Part shown: positions 23,635 through 32,649 of the stretch, piece after piece | Layout: each line of letters begins with the position of its first letter | Position numbering within the stretch: position 1 is the first letter of the stretch | Source: Myxococcales bacterium | GTDB taxonomy: Bacteria > Myxococcota_A > Polyangia > Polyangiales > Polyangiaceae | NCBI GenBank assembly: GCA_012514535.1 | Contig: JAAZAA010000191.1 | Location: forward strand, 1-57,071 | Direction: 5' to 3' | Length of the DNA stretch: 57,071 nucleotides | Program-made: the position numbers and the translations under genes | The notes under the pieces: generated by a model | Databases searched by the model: none | The model's input: the letters and a program-made list of their open reading frames with translations, nothing else | Told to the model about the DNA's origin: nothing

Positions 23635-25050
23635 TCAGCGACCGTCGTAGGTGATGCCCAGCCGGGTCATCTTCCGCCACAGGGTGGTGGGACTGATGTT
23701 CAGGGCCTCGGCGGCCCGCTCGCGGCTCCCGTCCGCGGCGCGTAGCGCTCGCTCGACCGCCTGCCGCTCCGCCTCGTCCACGATGTCCGCCAGGGTCTTC
23801 GTGCCGGTGCTCTGGGTCGGCTGCCGCGCGGCCTCCGGCAAGATGTCGTCCACCGTGATGACCCCACCGGTCGCCAGGGCCACGGCCTGCTCCACCATGT
23901 TCTCGAGCTCGCGGATGTTCCCCGGGTAGGAGTACTCGAGCAGCCGGTCCATCACGCCCTCCGCGAGCTTCGTGCGGACCCCCATCTTCTGATTGTACTT
24001 GTTGATGAAGAACTCCACGAGCAGCGGCACGTCCTCGCGGCGCTGACGCAGGGGCGGCAGCGCGAAGCGCGCCACGTTGAGCCGATAATAGAGGTCCTCG
24101 CGGAAGCGCCGCTCCTCCACGGCCTCCGTCAGCTCCACGTTGGTCGCCGCGATCACGCGGATGTCGACCTTGATGGCCTTGTTGTCGCCCACCCGCCGCA
24201 CCTCGCCCTCCTGGATGGTGCGCAGCAGCTTCGCCTGGAAGCTCAGGGTGGTCTCCGCGATCTCGTCGAAGAAGAAGGTGCCGCCGTCCGCCTCCTCGAA
24301 GAGCCCCTTGCGGGCCGAGACAGCGCCGGTGAAGGAGCCGCGGGCGTGGCCGAACAGCTCGCTCTCGAGGAGCGTCTCCGTGATCGCGGCGCAGTTGATC
24401 GGCACGAAGGGCCGGTGGGCGCGCCGACTGTTCGCGTGCACCGCCCGCGCGATGAGCTCCTTGCCCGTCCCGCTCTCGCCGGTGATGAGCACGGTGGTGT
24501 CCGTCGGGGCGATCCGGATGACCCGAGACAGCACGTTCCGGATCGCCTCGGAGCGGCCGATGATGTTCTCGAACCCGTAACGCTCCTTGAACTCCTGGGC
24601 GAACGCCTCCACCTGCCCGCGGAGCTTCCGGCTCTCCAGCGCCTTGAACACCTTCATGAGCAGCTCCTGCTCGTTGAAGGGCTTCTGCAGATAGTCGAAG
24701 GCGCCGAGCCGCATCGCCTCGACCGCGGACTCGATGGTGCCGTAGGCGGTCATCACGATGACCTCACTCTTGGGCTGCGCCTCGCGCACCGCCTTGAGCA
24801 CGGCCATGCCGTCGGGCTCACCCATGCGCAGATCCGTGATCACGAGGTCGTAGGCCTCCGCGGCTCCCGCCTCGACTCCGCGCACGCCGTCCTCGGCCTC
24901 GTCCACCTCGTAGCCCGCGCCTCGCAACATCATGGCGAGCGTGGTGCGCATGTTGCGCTGATCGTCGACGACCAGGATGCGCACGGGGCGCGAGCTGGCC
25001 TCACGCGGAGACAACGGTTGTTTCGACTTGGTCGGCACTGCGGGGCCCAT
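23635..25050 (-). CDS. NtrC-family sigma54-dependent response regulator
   Basis: 471 residues from ATG 25050; the longer open frame upstream is low-complexity. The receiver domain (about 22-140) has the acidic pair VVDD, phospho-acceptor D73 (VITDLRM) and K123. The AAA+ domain has Walker A GESGTGKE (191-198), Walker B GTFFFDEI (257-264) and the sigma54-contact loop written GSFTGA (238-243) in place of GAFTGA. A Fis-type HTH closes the protein (RERAAEALNISPTTLWRKM). It would activate sigma54 promoters when phosphorylated. No cognate kinase is in the window. It is the first gene of the queA-tgt operon, an unusual neighbour for tRNA modification genes. Confidence 0.93.
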   Translation of the reverse strand: MGPAVPTKSKQPLSPREASSRPVRILVVDDQRNMRTTLAMMLRGAGYEVDEAEDGVRGVEAGAAEAYDLVITDLRMGEPDGMAVLKAVREAQPKSEVIVMTAYGTIESAVEAMRLGAFDYLQKPFNEQELLMKVFKALESRKLRGQVEAFAQEFKERYGFENIIGRSEAIRNVLSRVIRIAPTDTTVLITGESGTGKELIARAVHANSRRAHRPFVPINCAAITETLLESELFGHARGSFTGAVSARKGLFEEADGGTFFFDEIAETTLSFQAKLLRTIQEGEVRRVGDNKAIKVDIRVIAATNVELTEAVEERRFREDLYYRLNVARFALPPLRQRREDVPLLVEFFINKYNQKMGVRTKLAEGVMDRLLEYSYPGNIRELENMVEQAVALATGGVITVDDILPEAARQPTQSTGTKTLADIVDEAERQAVERALRAADGSRERAAEALNISPTTLWRKMTRLGITYDGR

Positions 25051-25600
25051 CCTGCAGAAAGCGAAGGATTTCTCAACAGAACCCACGATTTCCGCGCGCC
25101 CAGCGCGAAAACCTCGGGGATGCGTCAAGGGTGGCGCAGAACGGCCCCCTTGTCGCGGCACCCGGGACACGTGGCTCGAATTTCTGGCCTCCTTCACCTC
25201 GCCCTGGGCCTCCCACCAGCGCCCCTGCCCTGCTCCGCCCCGACACCGCCCGCCGACACCGCCCGCCGGCACCGCCTGCCGGCACCGCCCGCCGACACCA
25301 GCCCGACAGGCCCTGCCCACGCAGGCTGCCCCGCGCCGCCTCCGCCCCTCCCCCCAGCGCCGACGCGCCGGGGCGCGACACGCCGCGTTACCGATGCTAC
25401 AGCGTCCGCGGCTCGCCGGAGGGCGGGCCCGGGTGGGCCGTGCGGCGCCGCAAAGGAATCGAGCGCCCAGGAGGGATCGGACGTGGCTCGCAGCGGCGGT
25501 CGGTTCCCCGGGAAGGTCGCTCCTGGCGGTTCGGCATGAGGCCGAGGTGAACCGCTTCGACGAGCACCGCAGCGGCACCCGAGCGGAGCATGGAGAACAA
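25051..25600. other. Intergenic region between divergent genes
   Basis: 550 bases between the start of the NtrC-type gene and the next forward gene. It contains a 13-bp tandem repeat (25242-25298) and C-rich sequence. Open frames that cross it are repeat-driven and show no protein-like composition. No RNA gene is seen. Confidence 0.6.
25242..25298. repeat. 13-bp tandem repeat, about 4.4 copies
   Basis: Unit G(A/G)CACCGCC(C/T)GCC at 25242, 25255, 25268 and 25281, with a partial copy at 25294. It is intergenic. Confidence 0.9.
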
Positions 25601-26056
25601 ATGACGGTACCGAGTCTCATCGAGCAGATTGGCGGAGACGGCAAACGAACCCAGGTCATCGAGGATGCGGTGCGCGTCCTCGACGCGGAGGTCGCCGGGA
25701 AATCGGGCCTCGGGGGTATGGCGGTCCAGGGGGCGTATCGCGTCGTCAAGGGCGTAAGCCCCGGCTTCGTGACCCAGGTGGTGGATCACCTGCTCGACGA
25801 TTTCCTGCGGGCGGTGGATCCCGTCTATCAGGAGGCGGTCGAGAAGGGCGTGCCCCCCGCGACCTACCTCGTCCAGAACGGGCCGCGGGTCGCGGACGGC
25901 CTCCTCGCGGTCACGGATGGCCGAGCTCAGCGCAGCGGACGCGCCATGTTGCGCAAGACCTACGACAAGCTACGCCCCAGCGCGAAGAAGCACGTGGAGG
26001 CGGCCATGCCGAGGATCGGCGAGCTGCTCGAGCGCCACGCCCAAACCCGCCCCTGA
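25601..26056 (+). CDS. Conserved small helical protein, unknown function
   Basis: 151 residues from ATG 25601, supported by GGAGA 4-5 nt upstream (25592-25596). The sequence is a helical, evenly charged soluble protein with no signal or span: MTVPSLIEQIG, VDAEVAGKSGLGGMAV-like block, VVKGVSPGFVTQVVDHLLDDFL, and AKKHVEAAMPRIGELLERHA at the end. I recall similar small proteins of unknown function in actinobacteria and other groups but cannot name the family with confidence. It stands alone between the divergent regulator and korA. Confidence 0.75.
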   Translation: MTVPSLIEQIGGDGKRTQVIEDAVRVLDAEVAGKSGLGGMAVQGAYRVVKGVSPGFVTQVVDHLLDDFLRAVDPVYQEAVEKGVPPATYLVQNGPRVADGLLAVTDGRAQRSGRAMLRKTYDKLRPSAKKHVEAAMPRIGELLERHAQTRP

Positions 26057-26186
26057 ACGGACGGGAGGTAATTTCCCCGCCGACGTCCGGACCTCGAAGC
26101 CCGCGCCGCGGGAGGCCCTCGAGGGTCGGTCCTCTTGCCGAACCGGCCCTCGGGGACCAGATCTCATATTCCCCATCGGATAAGTC

Positions 26187-26195
26187 TGGTATAGC
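26187..26195 (+). promoter_or_regulatory. Candidate extended -10 promoter of korAB
   Basis: TGGTATAGC at 26187-26195 reads as an extended -10 (TGn followed by TATAGC). It lies in the 199-base gap before korA, with a leader of about 55 nt. No good -35 is seen. Confidence 0.33.
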
Positions 26196-26255
26196 TCCCC
26201 ACCACTTGGACTGGAGCCCCCCTTGGCCCAGCCCGGAATGGAGTAGGTCGAGAAA

Positions 26256-28154
26256 ATGACAACCGAGGCGGCAGTCCCGTCGTCCCCCCTGGAGAGCTCC
26301 CCCGCGGAGGGGCTCGTCGATTCCGCGCCCCGCCGCAAGCTGCGGGGCGCTGTCGTGCGCTTCGCCGGTGACTCCGGCGACGGCATGCAGGTGACCGGTA
26401 GCCAGTTCACGTCGTCCACCGCCCTGGCGGGCAACGATCTGGCGACATTTCCTGATTTTCCTGCGGAGATCCGGGCCCCCGCCGGCACCACCTATGGCGT
26501 CTCCGGGTTCCAGATCAACTTCGCCTCCGAGGACGTGTTCACCCCGGGCGACGCGGCGGACGTGCTCGTCACCATGAACCCGGCGGCCCTGAAGACGAAC
26601 CTCAAGGATCTGAAGCGCGGCGGGTTGTTGATCGCCAACAGCGGGGCGTTCTCGACAGCGAACCTGAAGAAGGCGGGCTACGCGACGAACCCCCTCGAGG
26701 ACGGGAGCCTCGACGGCTACGAGCTGCTGACCATCGACATCACCAAGAACACACAGGCGGCGGTCAAGGAGTCCGGGCTCTCGAACAAGGAGTCGAACCG
26801 CTGCAAGAACTTCTGGACCCTCGGTCTGATGTTCTGGATCTACGGGCGCGACATGGCGCCCACGATCGACTGGATCGAGAAGAAGTTCGCCAAGCAACCC
26901 GAGGTGGCCCGCGCCAACGTCCTCGCCCTGAAGGCGGGGCACGCCTACGGCGAGACGGCAGAAATCTCGCATTACCGCTACGAGGTGCCCAAGGCGCCCG
27001 TCGAGCCGGGCCTGTACCGGAACATCGGCGGGAACATCGCGACCGCCTGGGGCCTCGTCGCTGCTTCCCAGCTCGCCAAGCTCCCCCTGGTGCTCGGCGC
27101 CTACCCGATCACGCCGGCGAGCGACGTGCTCCACGAGCTGAGTCGCCACAAGCAGTTCGGGATCTCCACCATCCAGGCGGAAGACGAGATCGCGGCGGTC
27201 TGCGCGGCCATCGGCGCCTCGTACGCGGGCAACATCGGCGTCACCGCGACCAGCGGGCCCGGTATGGCCCTCAAGGGCGAGGCCCTCGGCCTCGCGGTGT
27301 CGACGGAGCTCCCGCTCGTCATCATCAACATCCAGCGCGGCGGCCCCAGCACGGGGCTCCCGACGAAGACCGAGCAGGCGGACCTGCTCCAGGCCATGTA
27401 CGGGCGCAACGGCGAAGCCCCCGTCGCGGTGCTCGCGGCCCAGAGCCCCGGCGACTGCTTCTACATGGCCATCGAGGCGGTCCGACTGGCGACCAAGTAC
27501 ATGGCCCCCGTGATCCTGCTCACGGACGGCTACCTCGCCAACGGGACCGAGCCCTGGAAGATCCCGGACGTCGCGGATCTGCCGCGGCTCGACGTGCAGT
27601 TCCGCACGGATCCGGAGGGCTTCCACCCGTTCCTGCGGGACCCGGAGACCCTCGCGCGGGCGTGGGCCATCCCCGGGACTCCGGGCCTCCGGCACCGCAT
27701 CGGCGGCCTCGAGAAGGACTACGACTCCGGGCACATCTCCTACGACCCCGCCAACCACGAGCGCATGTGCAAGGTGCGGGCGGAGAAGATCGAGCGCATG
27801 GCCCGGGACATCCCCGAGCAGACCATCGAGGAGGGCGTCGACAGCGGCAAGCTCTTGGTGGTCGGCTGGGGCTCGACCTACGGCGCCATCCGTGAGGCGG
27901 TGCGACGCTGCCGAGCCCGTGGCCTCGACGTGTCCCACGCCCACGTGCGTTACCTCAACCCGCTGCCGCGCAACCTCGGAGACGTCCTCGGGCGCTTCGA
28001 GCGCGTCCTCGTGCCCGAGCTGAACCTGGGTCAGCTCTCGCTGCTGCTGCGCAGCCGTTACCTGGTGCCCGCGGAGAGCTACCCGAAGATCCAAGGGCAG
28101 CCGTTCCGCATCGCCGAAATCGAAGACAAGATCCGCCAGCTGCTGGAGAGCTAA
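26256..28154 (+). CDS. korA: 2-oxoacid:acceptor (ferredoxin) oxidoreductase, alpha subunit (KorA type)
   Basis: 632 residues. The N-terminal gamma domain (about 28-200; VVRFAGDSGDGMQVTGSQF) is fused to the alpha/pyrimidine-binding domain (LGAYPITPASDVLHELS, QAEDEIAAVCAAIGASYAG, TSGPGMALKGEALGLAV). This gamma-alpha fusion with a separate beta subunit is the two-subunit KorAB type of 2-oxoglutarate:ferredoxin oxidoreductase seen in aerobes such as mycobacteria. It decarboxylates 2-oxoglutarate to succinyl-CoA with reduction of ferredoxin, in place of or beside 2-oxoglutarate dehydrogenase. KorB follows after 4 bases. 2-Oxoglutarate is the likely substrate, though other 2-oxoacids cannot be excluded. 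Confidence 0.9.
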   Translation: MTTEAAVPSSPLESSPAEGLVDSAPRRKLRGAVVRFAGDSGDGMQVTGSQFTSSTALAGNDLATFPDFPAEIRAPAGTTYGVSGFQINFASEDVFTPGDAADVLVTMNPAALKTNLKDLKRGGLLIANSGAFSTANLKKAGYATNPLEDGSLDGYELLTIDITKNTQAAVKESGLSNKESNRCKNFWTLGLMFWIYGRDMAPTIDWIEKKFAKQPEVARANVLALKAGHAYGETAEISHYRYEVPKAPVEPGLYRNIGGNIATAWGLVAASQLAKLPLVLGAYPITPASDVLHELSRHKQFGISTIQAEDEIAAVCAAIGASYAGNIGVTATSGPGMALKGEALGLAVSTELPLVIINIQRGGPSTGLPTKTEQADLLQAMYGRNGEAPVAVLAAQSPGDCFYMAIEAVRLATKYMAPVILLTDGYLANGTEPWKIPDVADLPRLDVQFRTDPEGFHPFLRDPETLARAWAIPGTPGLRHRIGGLEKDYDSGHISYDPANHERMCKVRAEKIERMARDIPEQTIEEGVDSGKLLVVGWGSTYGAIREAVRRCRARGLDVSHAHVRYLNPLPRNLGDVLGRFERVLVPELNLGQLSLLLRSRYLVPAESYPKIQGQPFRIAEIEDKIRQLLES

Positions 28155-28158
28155 TCAC

Positions 28159-29193
28159 ATGTCGAACGTCATTCAGCCGGCACAGCTCACTCGTAAGGAC
28201 TTCGCCACGGACCAGGACGTCCGCTGGTGCCCCGGGTGCGGCGACTACTCCATCCTGGCGAACGTGCAGCGGGTCATGCCCGAGCTCGGGATCCCCCTCG
28301 ACGACATCGTCTGGATCAGCGGGATCGGCTGCAGCAGCCGATTTCCCTACTACATGAACACCTATGGGTTCCACACGATCCATGGCCGGGCTCCCGCCAT
28401 CGCCCTGGGCGTGAAGGCTGCCAACCCCAAGCTCAGCGTCTGGCTGGCCACGGGGGACGGAGACGCCCTGAGCATCGGTGGCAACCACCTGCTGCACTGC
28501 CTGCGGCGGAACCTCGACGTGAAGGTCCTCTTGTTCAACAACAGGATCTACGGGCTCACCAAGGGGCAGTACTCCCCCACCAGCGAGGTCGGGAAGATCA
28601 CCAAGAGCACTCCCCTGGGCAGCACGGATCAACCCGTCGATCCGGCGAGCTTTGCCCTCGGGGCCCACGGCAGCTTCGTCGCTCGCTCCATCGACACGGA
28701 GGCCCAGCACCTCACCATGGTGCTGCGCCGCGCCGCGGCGCACCGCGGAACGGCCTTCACGGAGATCTACCAGAACTGCAACGTCTTCAACGACGGCGCC
28801 TTCGAGTCGTTCCGCTCCAAGGAGCACCAGAAGGAGCGGCAGCTGTTGGTCGAGCACGGGAAGCCGCTCCTGTTCGGCGAGCAGAACGACAAGGGCCTCC
28901 GCTTGAATCCAAGGACGCTGGGCCTCGAGGTCGTCACCCTCGGCGCGCCCGACGCGAGCGGAAACGTCGTCACGGAGCAGGACGTCCTGGTCCACGACGA
29001 AACGAACCCCGCGCTGGCCTACCTGCTCGCCCGCATGCCATTCCCGGAGTTCCCGGTGGCCCTCGGGGTGCTGTTCGCGGAGCAGCGACCGACCTACGAC
29101 GCCAGCCTCTGGGAGCAGAACGAGCGGGCCAAGGCCGCGCAGCCGGCGGATCTCGGGGCCCTGCTCCGCTCTGGAAACACCTGGCAGGTGTGA
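28159..29193 (+). CDS. korB: 2-oxoacid:acceptor oxidoreductase, beta subunit (KorB type)
   Basis: 344 residues. Thiamine diphosphate-binding subunit partnered with the gamma-alpha chain just upstream. The N-terminal VRWCPGCGDYSIL supplies Cys ligands for the Fe-S cluster region, GIGCSSRFPYY another. The TPP/Mg motif is ATGDGDALSIGGNH followed by NNRIYGLTKGQYSPTS. The C terminus YDASLWEQNERAK is typical of this family. Together the two subunits form the heterotetramer of KorAB. Confidence 0.93.
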   Translation: MSNVIQPAQLTRKDFATDQDVRWCPGCGDYSILANVQRVMPELGIPLDDIVWISGIGCSSRFPYYMNTYGFHTIHGRAPAIALGVKAANPKLSVWLATGDGDALSIGGNHLLHCLRRNLDVKVLLFNNRIYGLTKGQYSPTSEVGKITKSTPLGSTDQPVDPASFALGAHGSFVARSIDTEAQHLTMVLRRAAAHRGTAFTEIYQNCNVFNDGAFESFRSKEHQKERQLLVEHGKPLLFGEQNDKGLRLNPRTLGLEVVTLGAPDASGNVVTEQDVLVHDETNPALAYLLARMPFPEFPVALGVLFAEQRPTYDASLWEQNERAKAAQPADLGALLRSGNTWQV

Positions 29194-29294
29194 CACGATG
29201 TCGGGTCCGCCTGGCGTCCAACGGCGAGTTGGGCTAGGAGGCGGACCCGATTTCGTGGGTCGGGTGCACTCGGCCGGACCCTCGTCGCAAGCCC

Positions 29295-29300
29295 AGGAGG
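29295..29300 (+). promoter_or_regulatory. Strong Shine-Dalgarno (AGGAGG)
   Basis: A perfect AGGAGG, 8 nt before ATG 29309. It fixes the start of the 46-residue gene against the longer open frame from 29198. Confidence 0.8.
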
Positions 29301-29308
29301 AGCTAGTC

Positions 29309-29449
29309 ATGTCCACCCCCCAAGATGCCCGCGCCCGGCGCCGCCAGAAGGCCCGCCGCACCAAGAAGAACGTCGAGTGGGCCCTGAAGCGCGCCGCAGA
29401 GAACGACGCCGCAGGCAAGCCCAAGACGCCCCCGAAGACGGCCACTTGA
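29309..29449 (+). CDS. Small basic protein (46 residues), unknown
   Basis: 46 residues from ATG 29309, with one of the best ribosome binding sites in the window. The protein is very basic in its first half (ARARRRQKARRTKKNVEWALKRA as one charged helix, with a Trp) and ends in a Lys/Pro/Thr tail. It could bind nucleic acid or ribosomes. It lies 115 bases after korB, in the same direction, and is followed by a stem-loop at 29472. I do not recognise it. Confidence 0.65.
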   Translation: MSTPQDARARRRQKARRTKKNVEWALKRAAENDAAGKPKTPPKTAT

Positions 29450-29754
29450 CCGTCCGTCGGGACCCAGCGTGACCGCCCGTCTCCTCCATCGGGGACGGGC
29501 GGTGCCGCTTTGTAGGGGCGCCATCGCCGGTCTCTCGACTGGACCAGGACCCACGCGGCTCCCCGACATCGCGTCCCTCGGGAAGCCCCCCACTCGCTGA
29601 CCACGGCGAGACTCGAGCGAGTCGACGCCTCGAGACGGCATCTCGGACCAGCGCCTCGGACCAGCGCCTCGAAGGGAGACACGGCCACCTCGCGGGCCCA
29701 GGGTCGACAGGGGGCGCGACCGGACCCAAGATTTCCCAGAGCGAAACACTCCCC
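29450..29754. other. Intergenic region before clpS
   Basis: 305 bases. It begins with the stem-loop at 29472-29503. A 14-bp direct duplication (CTCGGACCAGCGCC) occurs near 29642-29669. No further gene is seen; this stretch should hold the clpSA promoter. Confidence 0.5.
29472..29503 (+). terminator. Stem-loop, probable terminator
   Basis: ACCGCCCGTC (29472-29481) pairs perfectly with GACGGGCGGT (29494-29503). A short CTTT tract follows several bases later, so termination would be weak or factor-aided. Confidence 0.5.
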
Positions 29755-30096
29755 ATGGCGACCAAGAAGACCGAAAGCCCCGAGTACGAGGGCGATCTCG
29801 CGACGAAGGAACGTCCCAAGACGGACAAGCCGCGCAGGTACGTCGTGGTCTTCCACAACGACGACTACACGACCCAAGAGTTCGTCGTCGAAGTCCTCAT
29901 GCGTTTTTTCCACAAGGACATCACGGAGGCCACGCACATCATGCTCCAAGTGCACCGTCGGGGTTGGGGCGCCGTCGGCGTCTACACTCGGGACGTGGCC
30001 GAGACGAAAGTGGAACAGGTGATGGCCTGCGCCAGGCAGAACGGTCATCCTTTGAGATGCACGGCGGAACCTGAAGGCTTCGAGGGGTACCAATGA
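29755..30096 (+). CDS. clpS: ATP-dependent Clp protease adaptor ClpS
   Basis: 113 residues. ClpS delivers N-degron substrates to ClpAP. The ~25-residue flexible N terminus is followed by [20 protein letters not shown], where Asn-Asp-Asp are the residues that grip the substrate's alpha-amino group. [15 protein letters not shown] carries the conserved His. The C terminus ([21 protein letters not shown]) is typical. The stop overlaps the clpA start (ATGA at 30093-30096). ClpP is not in the window. Confidence 0.95.
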   Translation: MATKKTESPEYEGDLATKERPKTDKPRRYVVVFHNDDYTTQEFVVEVLMRFFHKDITEATHIMLQVHRRGWGAVGVYTRDVAETKVEQVMACARQNGHPLRCTAEPEGFEGYQ

Positions 30097-32357
30097 AGGT
30101 CAGCATGCACCTGGAGATCGCCCTATCGCTGGCAGCCCAAGAGGCCCAGCGGCGGAGGCACGAGCTGATGACGGTCGAACACTTGTTGTTCGCCCTCGCC
30201 CACGATCAGGAGACGGCGCGGGTCATCGCCAAGTCGGGGGGCAACGTCGAACGCCTGAAGCGGACCCTCGCCGAGGTGCTCGACCGGGAAATGACCGCAG
30301 TGCCCCTCGACGAGGACGTGGTGCCGACGCCGTCGCGCGGCTTTCAGCGGGTCCTGCAGCGGGCCGCCTGGCACGTGGAGTCGAGCGGGAAGGACGAGCT
30401 CAAGGGCTACAACGTCCTGGTCGCGATCTTCTCCGAGGTGGACTCGTACGCCGTGGCCGCCCTCAACGACTGCGGGACCTCCCGTTATGACGTGGTGAGC
30501 TTCATCTCCCACGGCGTGACCAAGGACGGCTCGGAGCCCGCAAGGGAGCAGGAAGAGTCCCGCGACGACGCTGCCCCCGCTCCCGAGGGGGGCGCGGAAG
30601 AGGGGGAGCAAGACGCCCTCACCAAGTACGCGCTCAACCTGAACGAGCGCGCGCGCGCCGGGGACATCGAGACCCTCGTGGGGCGAGAGAAGGAGCTGCG
30701 GCGCGCGATCCAGGTGCTGGCGCGGCGACGCAAGAACAACCCGCTCTTCGTCGGCGACGCGGGCGTCGGCAAGACCGCGCTCGTCGAGGGGCTGGCGGCG
30801 CGGATCGTGGCCGGAGACGTCCCGCCGGCGCTCCAGTCGGCCGTCATCTACGCCCTGGACATGGGCACCCTGGTCGCCGGGACCAAGTTTCGCGGCGATT
30901 TCGAGAACCGCATCAAGAGCGTGCTCAAGGAGCTCGAGAAGCGCGAGGGGTCGATCCTCTTCGTGGACGAGATGCACACGGTGATCGGCGCGGGCGCCGC
31001 CAGCGGGGGGACTCTCGACGCGGCGAACCTGCTGAAGCCGGCGCTGGCCAACGGCAAGCTGCGGTGCATCGGCGCGACGACCTTCGAGGAGTACCGGACG
31101 CACCTGGACAAGGACCGCGCGCTCGCCAGGCGCTTCCAGAAGATCGAGGTGCTCGAGCCGACCTCCGCCGAGACGGTGCTCATCCTCAAGGGGCTCCTCC
31201 CTCGTTACGAGGAGTTCCACGGAGTCACCTACGACGAGGAGGCCGTCGAGGCGGCCGTCAGCCTCTCGGAGCGCCACCTGTACGATCGCAAGCTCCCCGA
31301 CAAGGCCATCGATCTGATCGACGAGGCCGGCGCCGACGCCAAGCTCGAGGAGGGCCCTGGCGCCCGCGTCACCTTGGAGCGGGTCGAGGCGGTCGTGGCG
31401 CGCATGGCCCAGATCCCGCCGCGGCAGGTGTCCAGCAGCGACAAGACGGCCCTGAAGAACCTCGAGCAGGACCTCAAGAGGGTGGTGTTCGGTCAGGATC
31501 GGGCCATCGAGGAGCTGGCCACCGCGATCCGCTTGGCCCGCGCGGGGCTCCGCGCGCCGGAGAAGCCCATCGGCTCGTACCTGTTCACTGGGCCCACCGG
31601 CGTCGGCAAGACCGAGGTCGCCAAGCAACTGGCGAAGACCTTGGGCATCGAGCTGATCCGGTTCGACATGAGCGAGTACATGGAGCGCCACACGGTGTCG
31701 CGCCTCATCGGCGCGCCGCCGGGGTACGTCGGCTACGACCGCGGCGGGCTCCTCACGGAAGCCATCGCGAAGACGCCCCACGCGGTCCTGCTGCTCGACG
31801 AGATCGAGAAGGCCCACCCCGACGTGTTCAACGTGCTCTTGCAGGTCATGGACCACGGGACGCTCACGGACAACAACGGCAAGAAGACCGACTTCCGGCA
31901 CGTGGTTTTGATCATGACGAGCAACGTGGGTGCCGCGGAGCTCGCGCGGCGGCCGCTGGGCTTCGGCCATCGCTCGAGCAAGGGGCAGGAGGACCTGGCG
32001 CTCCGGGCCACGTTCAGCCCCGAGTTCCGAAACCGCCTCGACGCGCGCATTCCCTTCGCGCCCCTGTCGCCCGACGTCATGGGGCAGGTCGTCGACAAGA
32101 ACATGTTCGAGCTCGAGGAGCAGCTGTCCGAGCGGAACGTCACGATCCAGCTTACGGAGGCAGCGCGGAACTACCTTGCCGAGAAGGGCTACGACGAGGA
32201 GAACGGCGCGCGTCCGCTGGCCCGCCTGATCCAGGACGAGGTGAAGAAGCCGCTGAGCAGCGAGATCCTGTTCGGCGCCCTCGAAGCTGGAGGGACGGCC
32301 ATCGTCGACTACGACGGCACCGCCCTCACCTTCCGCTATCGCCCCCTCGAGGACTGA
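30093..32357 (+). CDS. clpA: ATP-dependent Clp protease ATP-binding subunit ClpA
   Basis: 754 residues, normal for ClpA. An N-terminal Clp_N domain ([25 protein letters not shown]) binds ClpS. Two AAA+ modules follow: Walker A GDAGVGKT near 221 with Walker [10 protein letters not shown], and Walker A GPTGVGKT near 500 with [15 protein letters not shown]. There is no long ClpB-type middle coiled coil. The segment RRPLGFGH in the second module is in the place of the ClpP-docking IGL loop (here LGF). Unfolds substrates for ClpP. Translationally coupled to clpS. Confidence 0.95.
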   Translation: MKVSMHLEIALSLAAQEAQRRRHELMTVEHLLFALAHDQETARVIAKSGGNVERLKRTLAEVLDREMTAVPLDEDVVPTPSRGFQRVLQRAAWHVESSGKDELKGYNVLVAIFSEVDSYAVAALNDCGTSRYDVVSFISHGVTKDGSEPAREQEESRDDAAPAPEGGAEEGEQDALTKYALNLNERARAGDIETLVGREKELRRAIQVLARRRKNNPLFVGDAGVGKTALVEGLAARIVAGDVPPALQSAVIYALDMGTLVAGTKFRGDFENRIKSVLKELEKREGSILFVDEMHTVIGAGAASGGTLDAANLLKPALANGKLRCIGATTFEEYRTHLDKDRALARRFQKIEVLEPTSAETVLILKGLLPRYEEFHGVTYDEEAVEAAVSLSERHLYDRKLPDKAIDLIDEAGADAKLEEGPGARVTLERVEAVVARMAQIPPRQVSSSDKTALKNLEQDLKRVVFGQDRAIEELATAIRLARAGLRAPEKPIGSYLFTGPTGVGKTEVAKQLAKTLGIELIRFDMSEYMERHTVSRLIGAPPGYVGYDRGGLLTEAIAKTPHAVLLLDEIEKAHPDVFNVLLQVMDHGTLTDNNGKKTDFRHVVLIMTSNVGAAELARRPLGFGHRSSKGQEDLALRATFSPEFRNRLDARIPFAPLSPDVMGQVVDKNMFELEEQLSERNVTIQLTEAARNYLAEKGYDEENGARPLARLIQDEVKKPLSSEILFGALEAGGTAIVDYDGTALTFRYRPLED

Positions 32358-32649
32358 TCGGGGCGACGGTGGCTTTCCGCGCCGACCGGCGGGCTCTGCT
32401 GGCCGGCGGGCTCCGCTGGCCGGCGCGCGCCGCGCTGGCGGCGCCATCGTGAGGTGAGCCCGCGGTGCGGGGCCCTCGTGGTGCGGAGCATCGCGCTGCG
32501 ACCGGCGACGGTGCTGCGGGCCACCGCGGCGCGGGCGGCGCGGGGGGCGCGGGGCGAAGGCGTCGCCCCGTGGCGGGGGCCCTCTCGAGACGATCGGGGA
32601 TCCCCGTCGCCGTCTCCCTGGCGTCTCGAAGGGGGTGTATGAGACGGCC

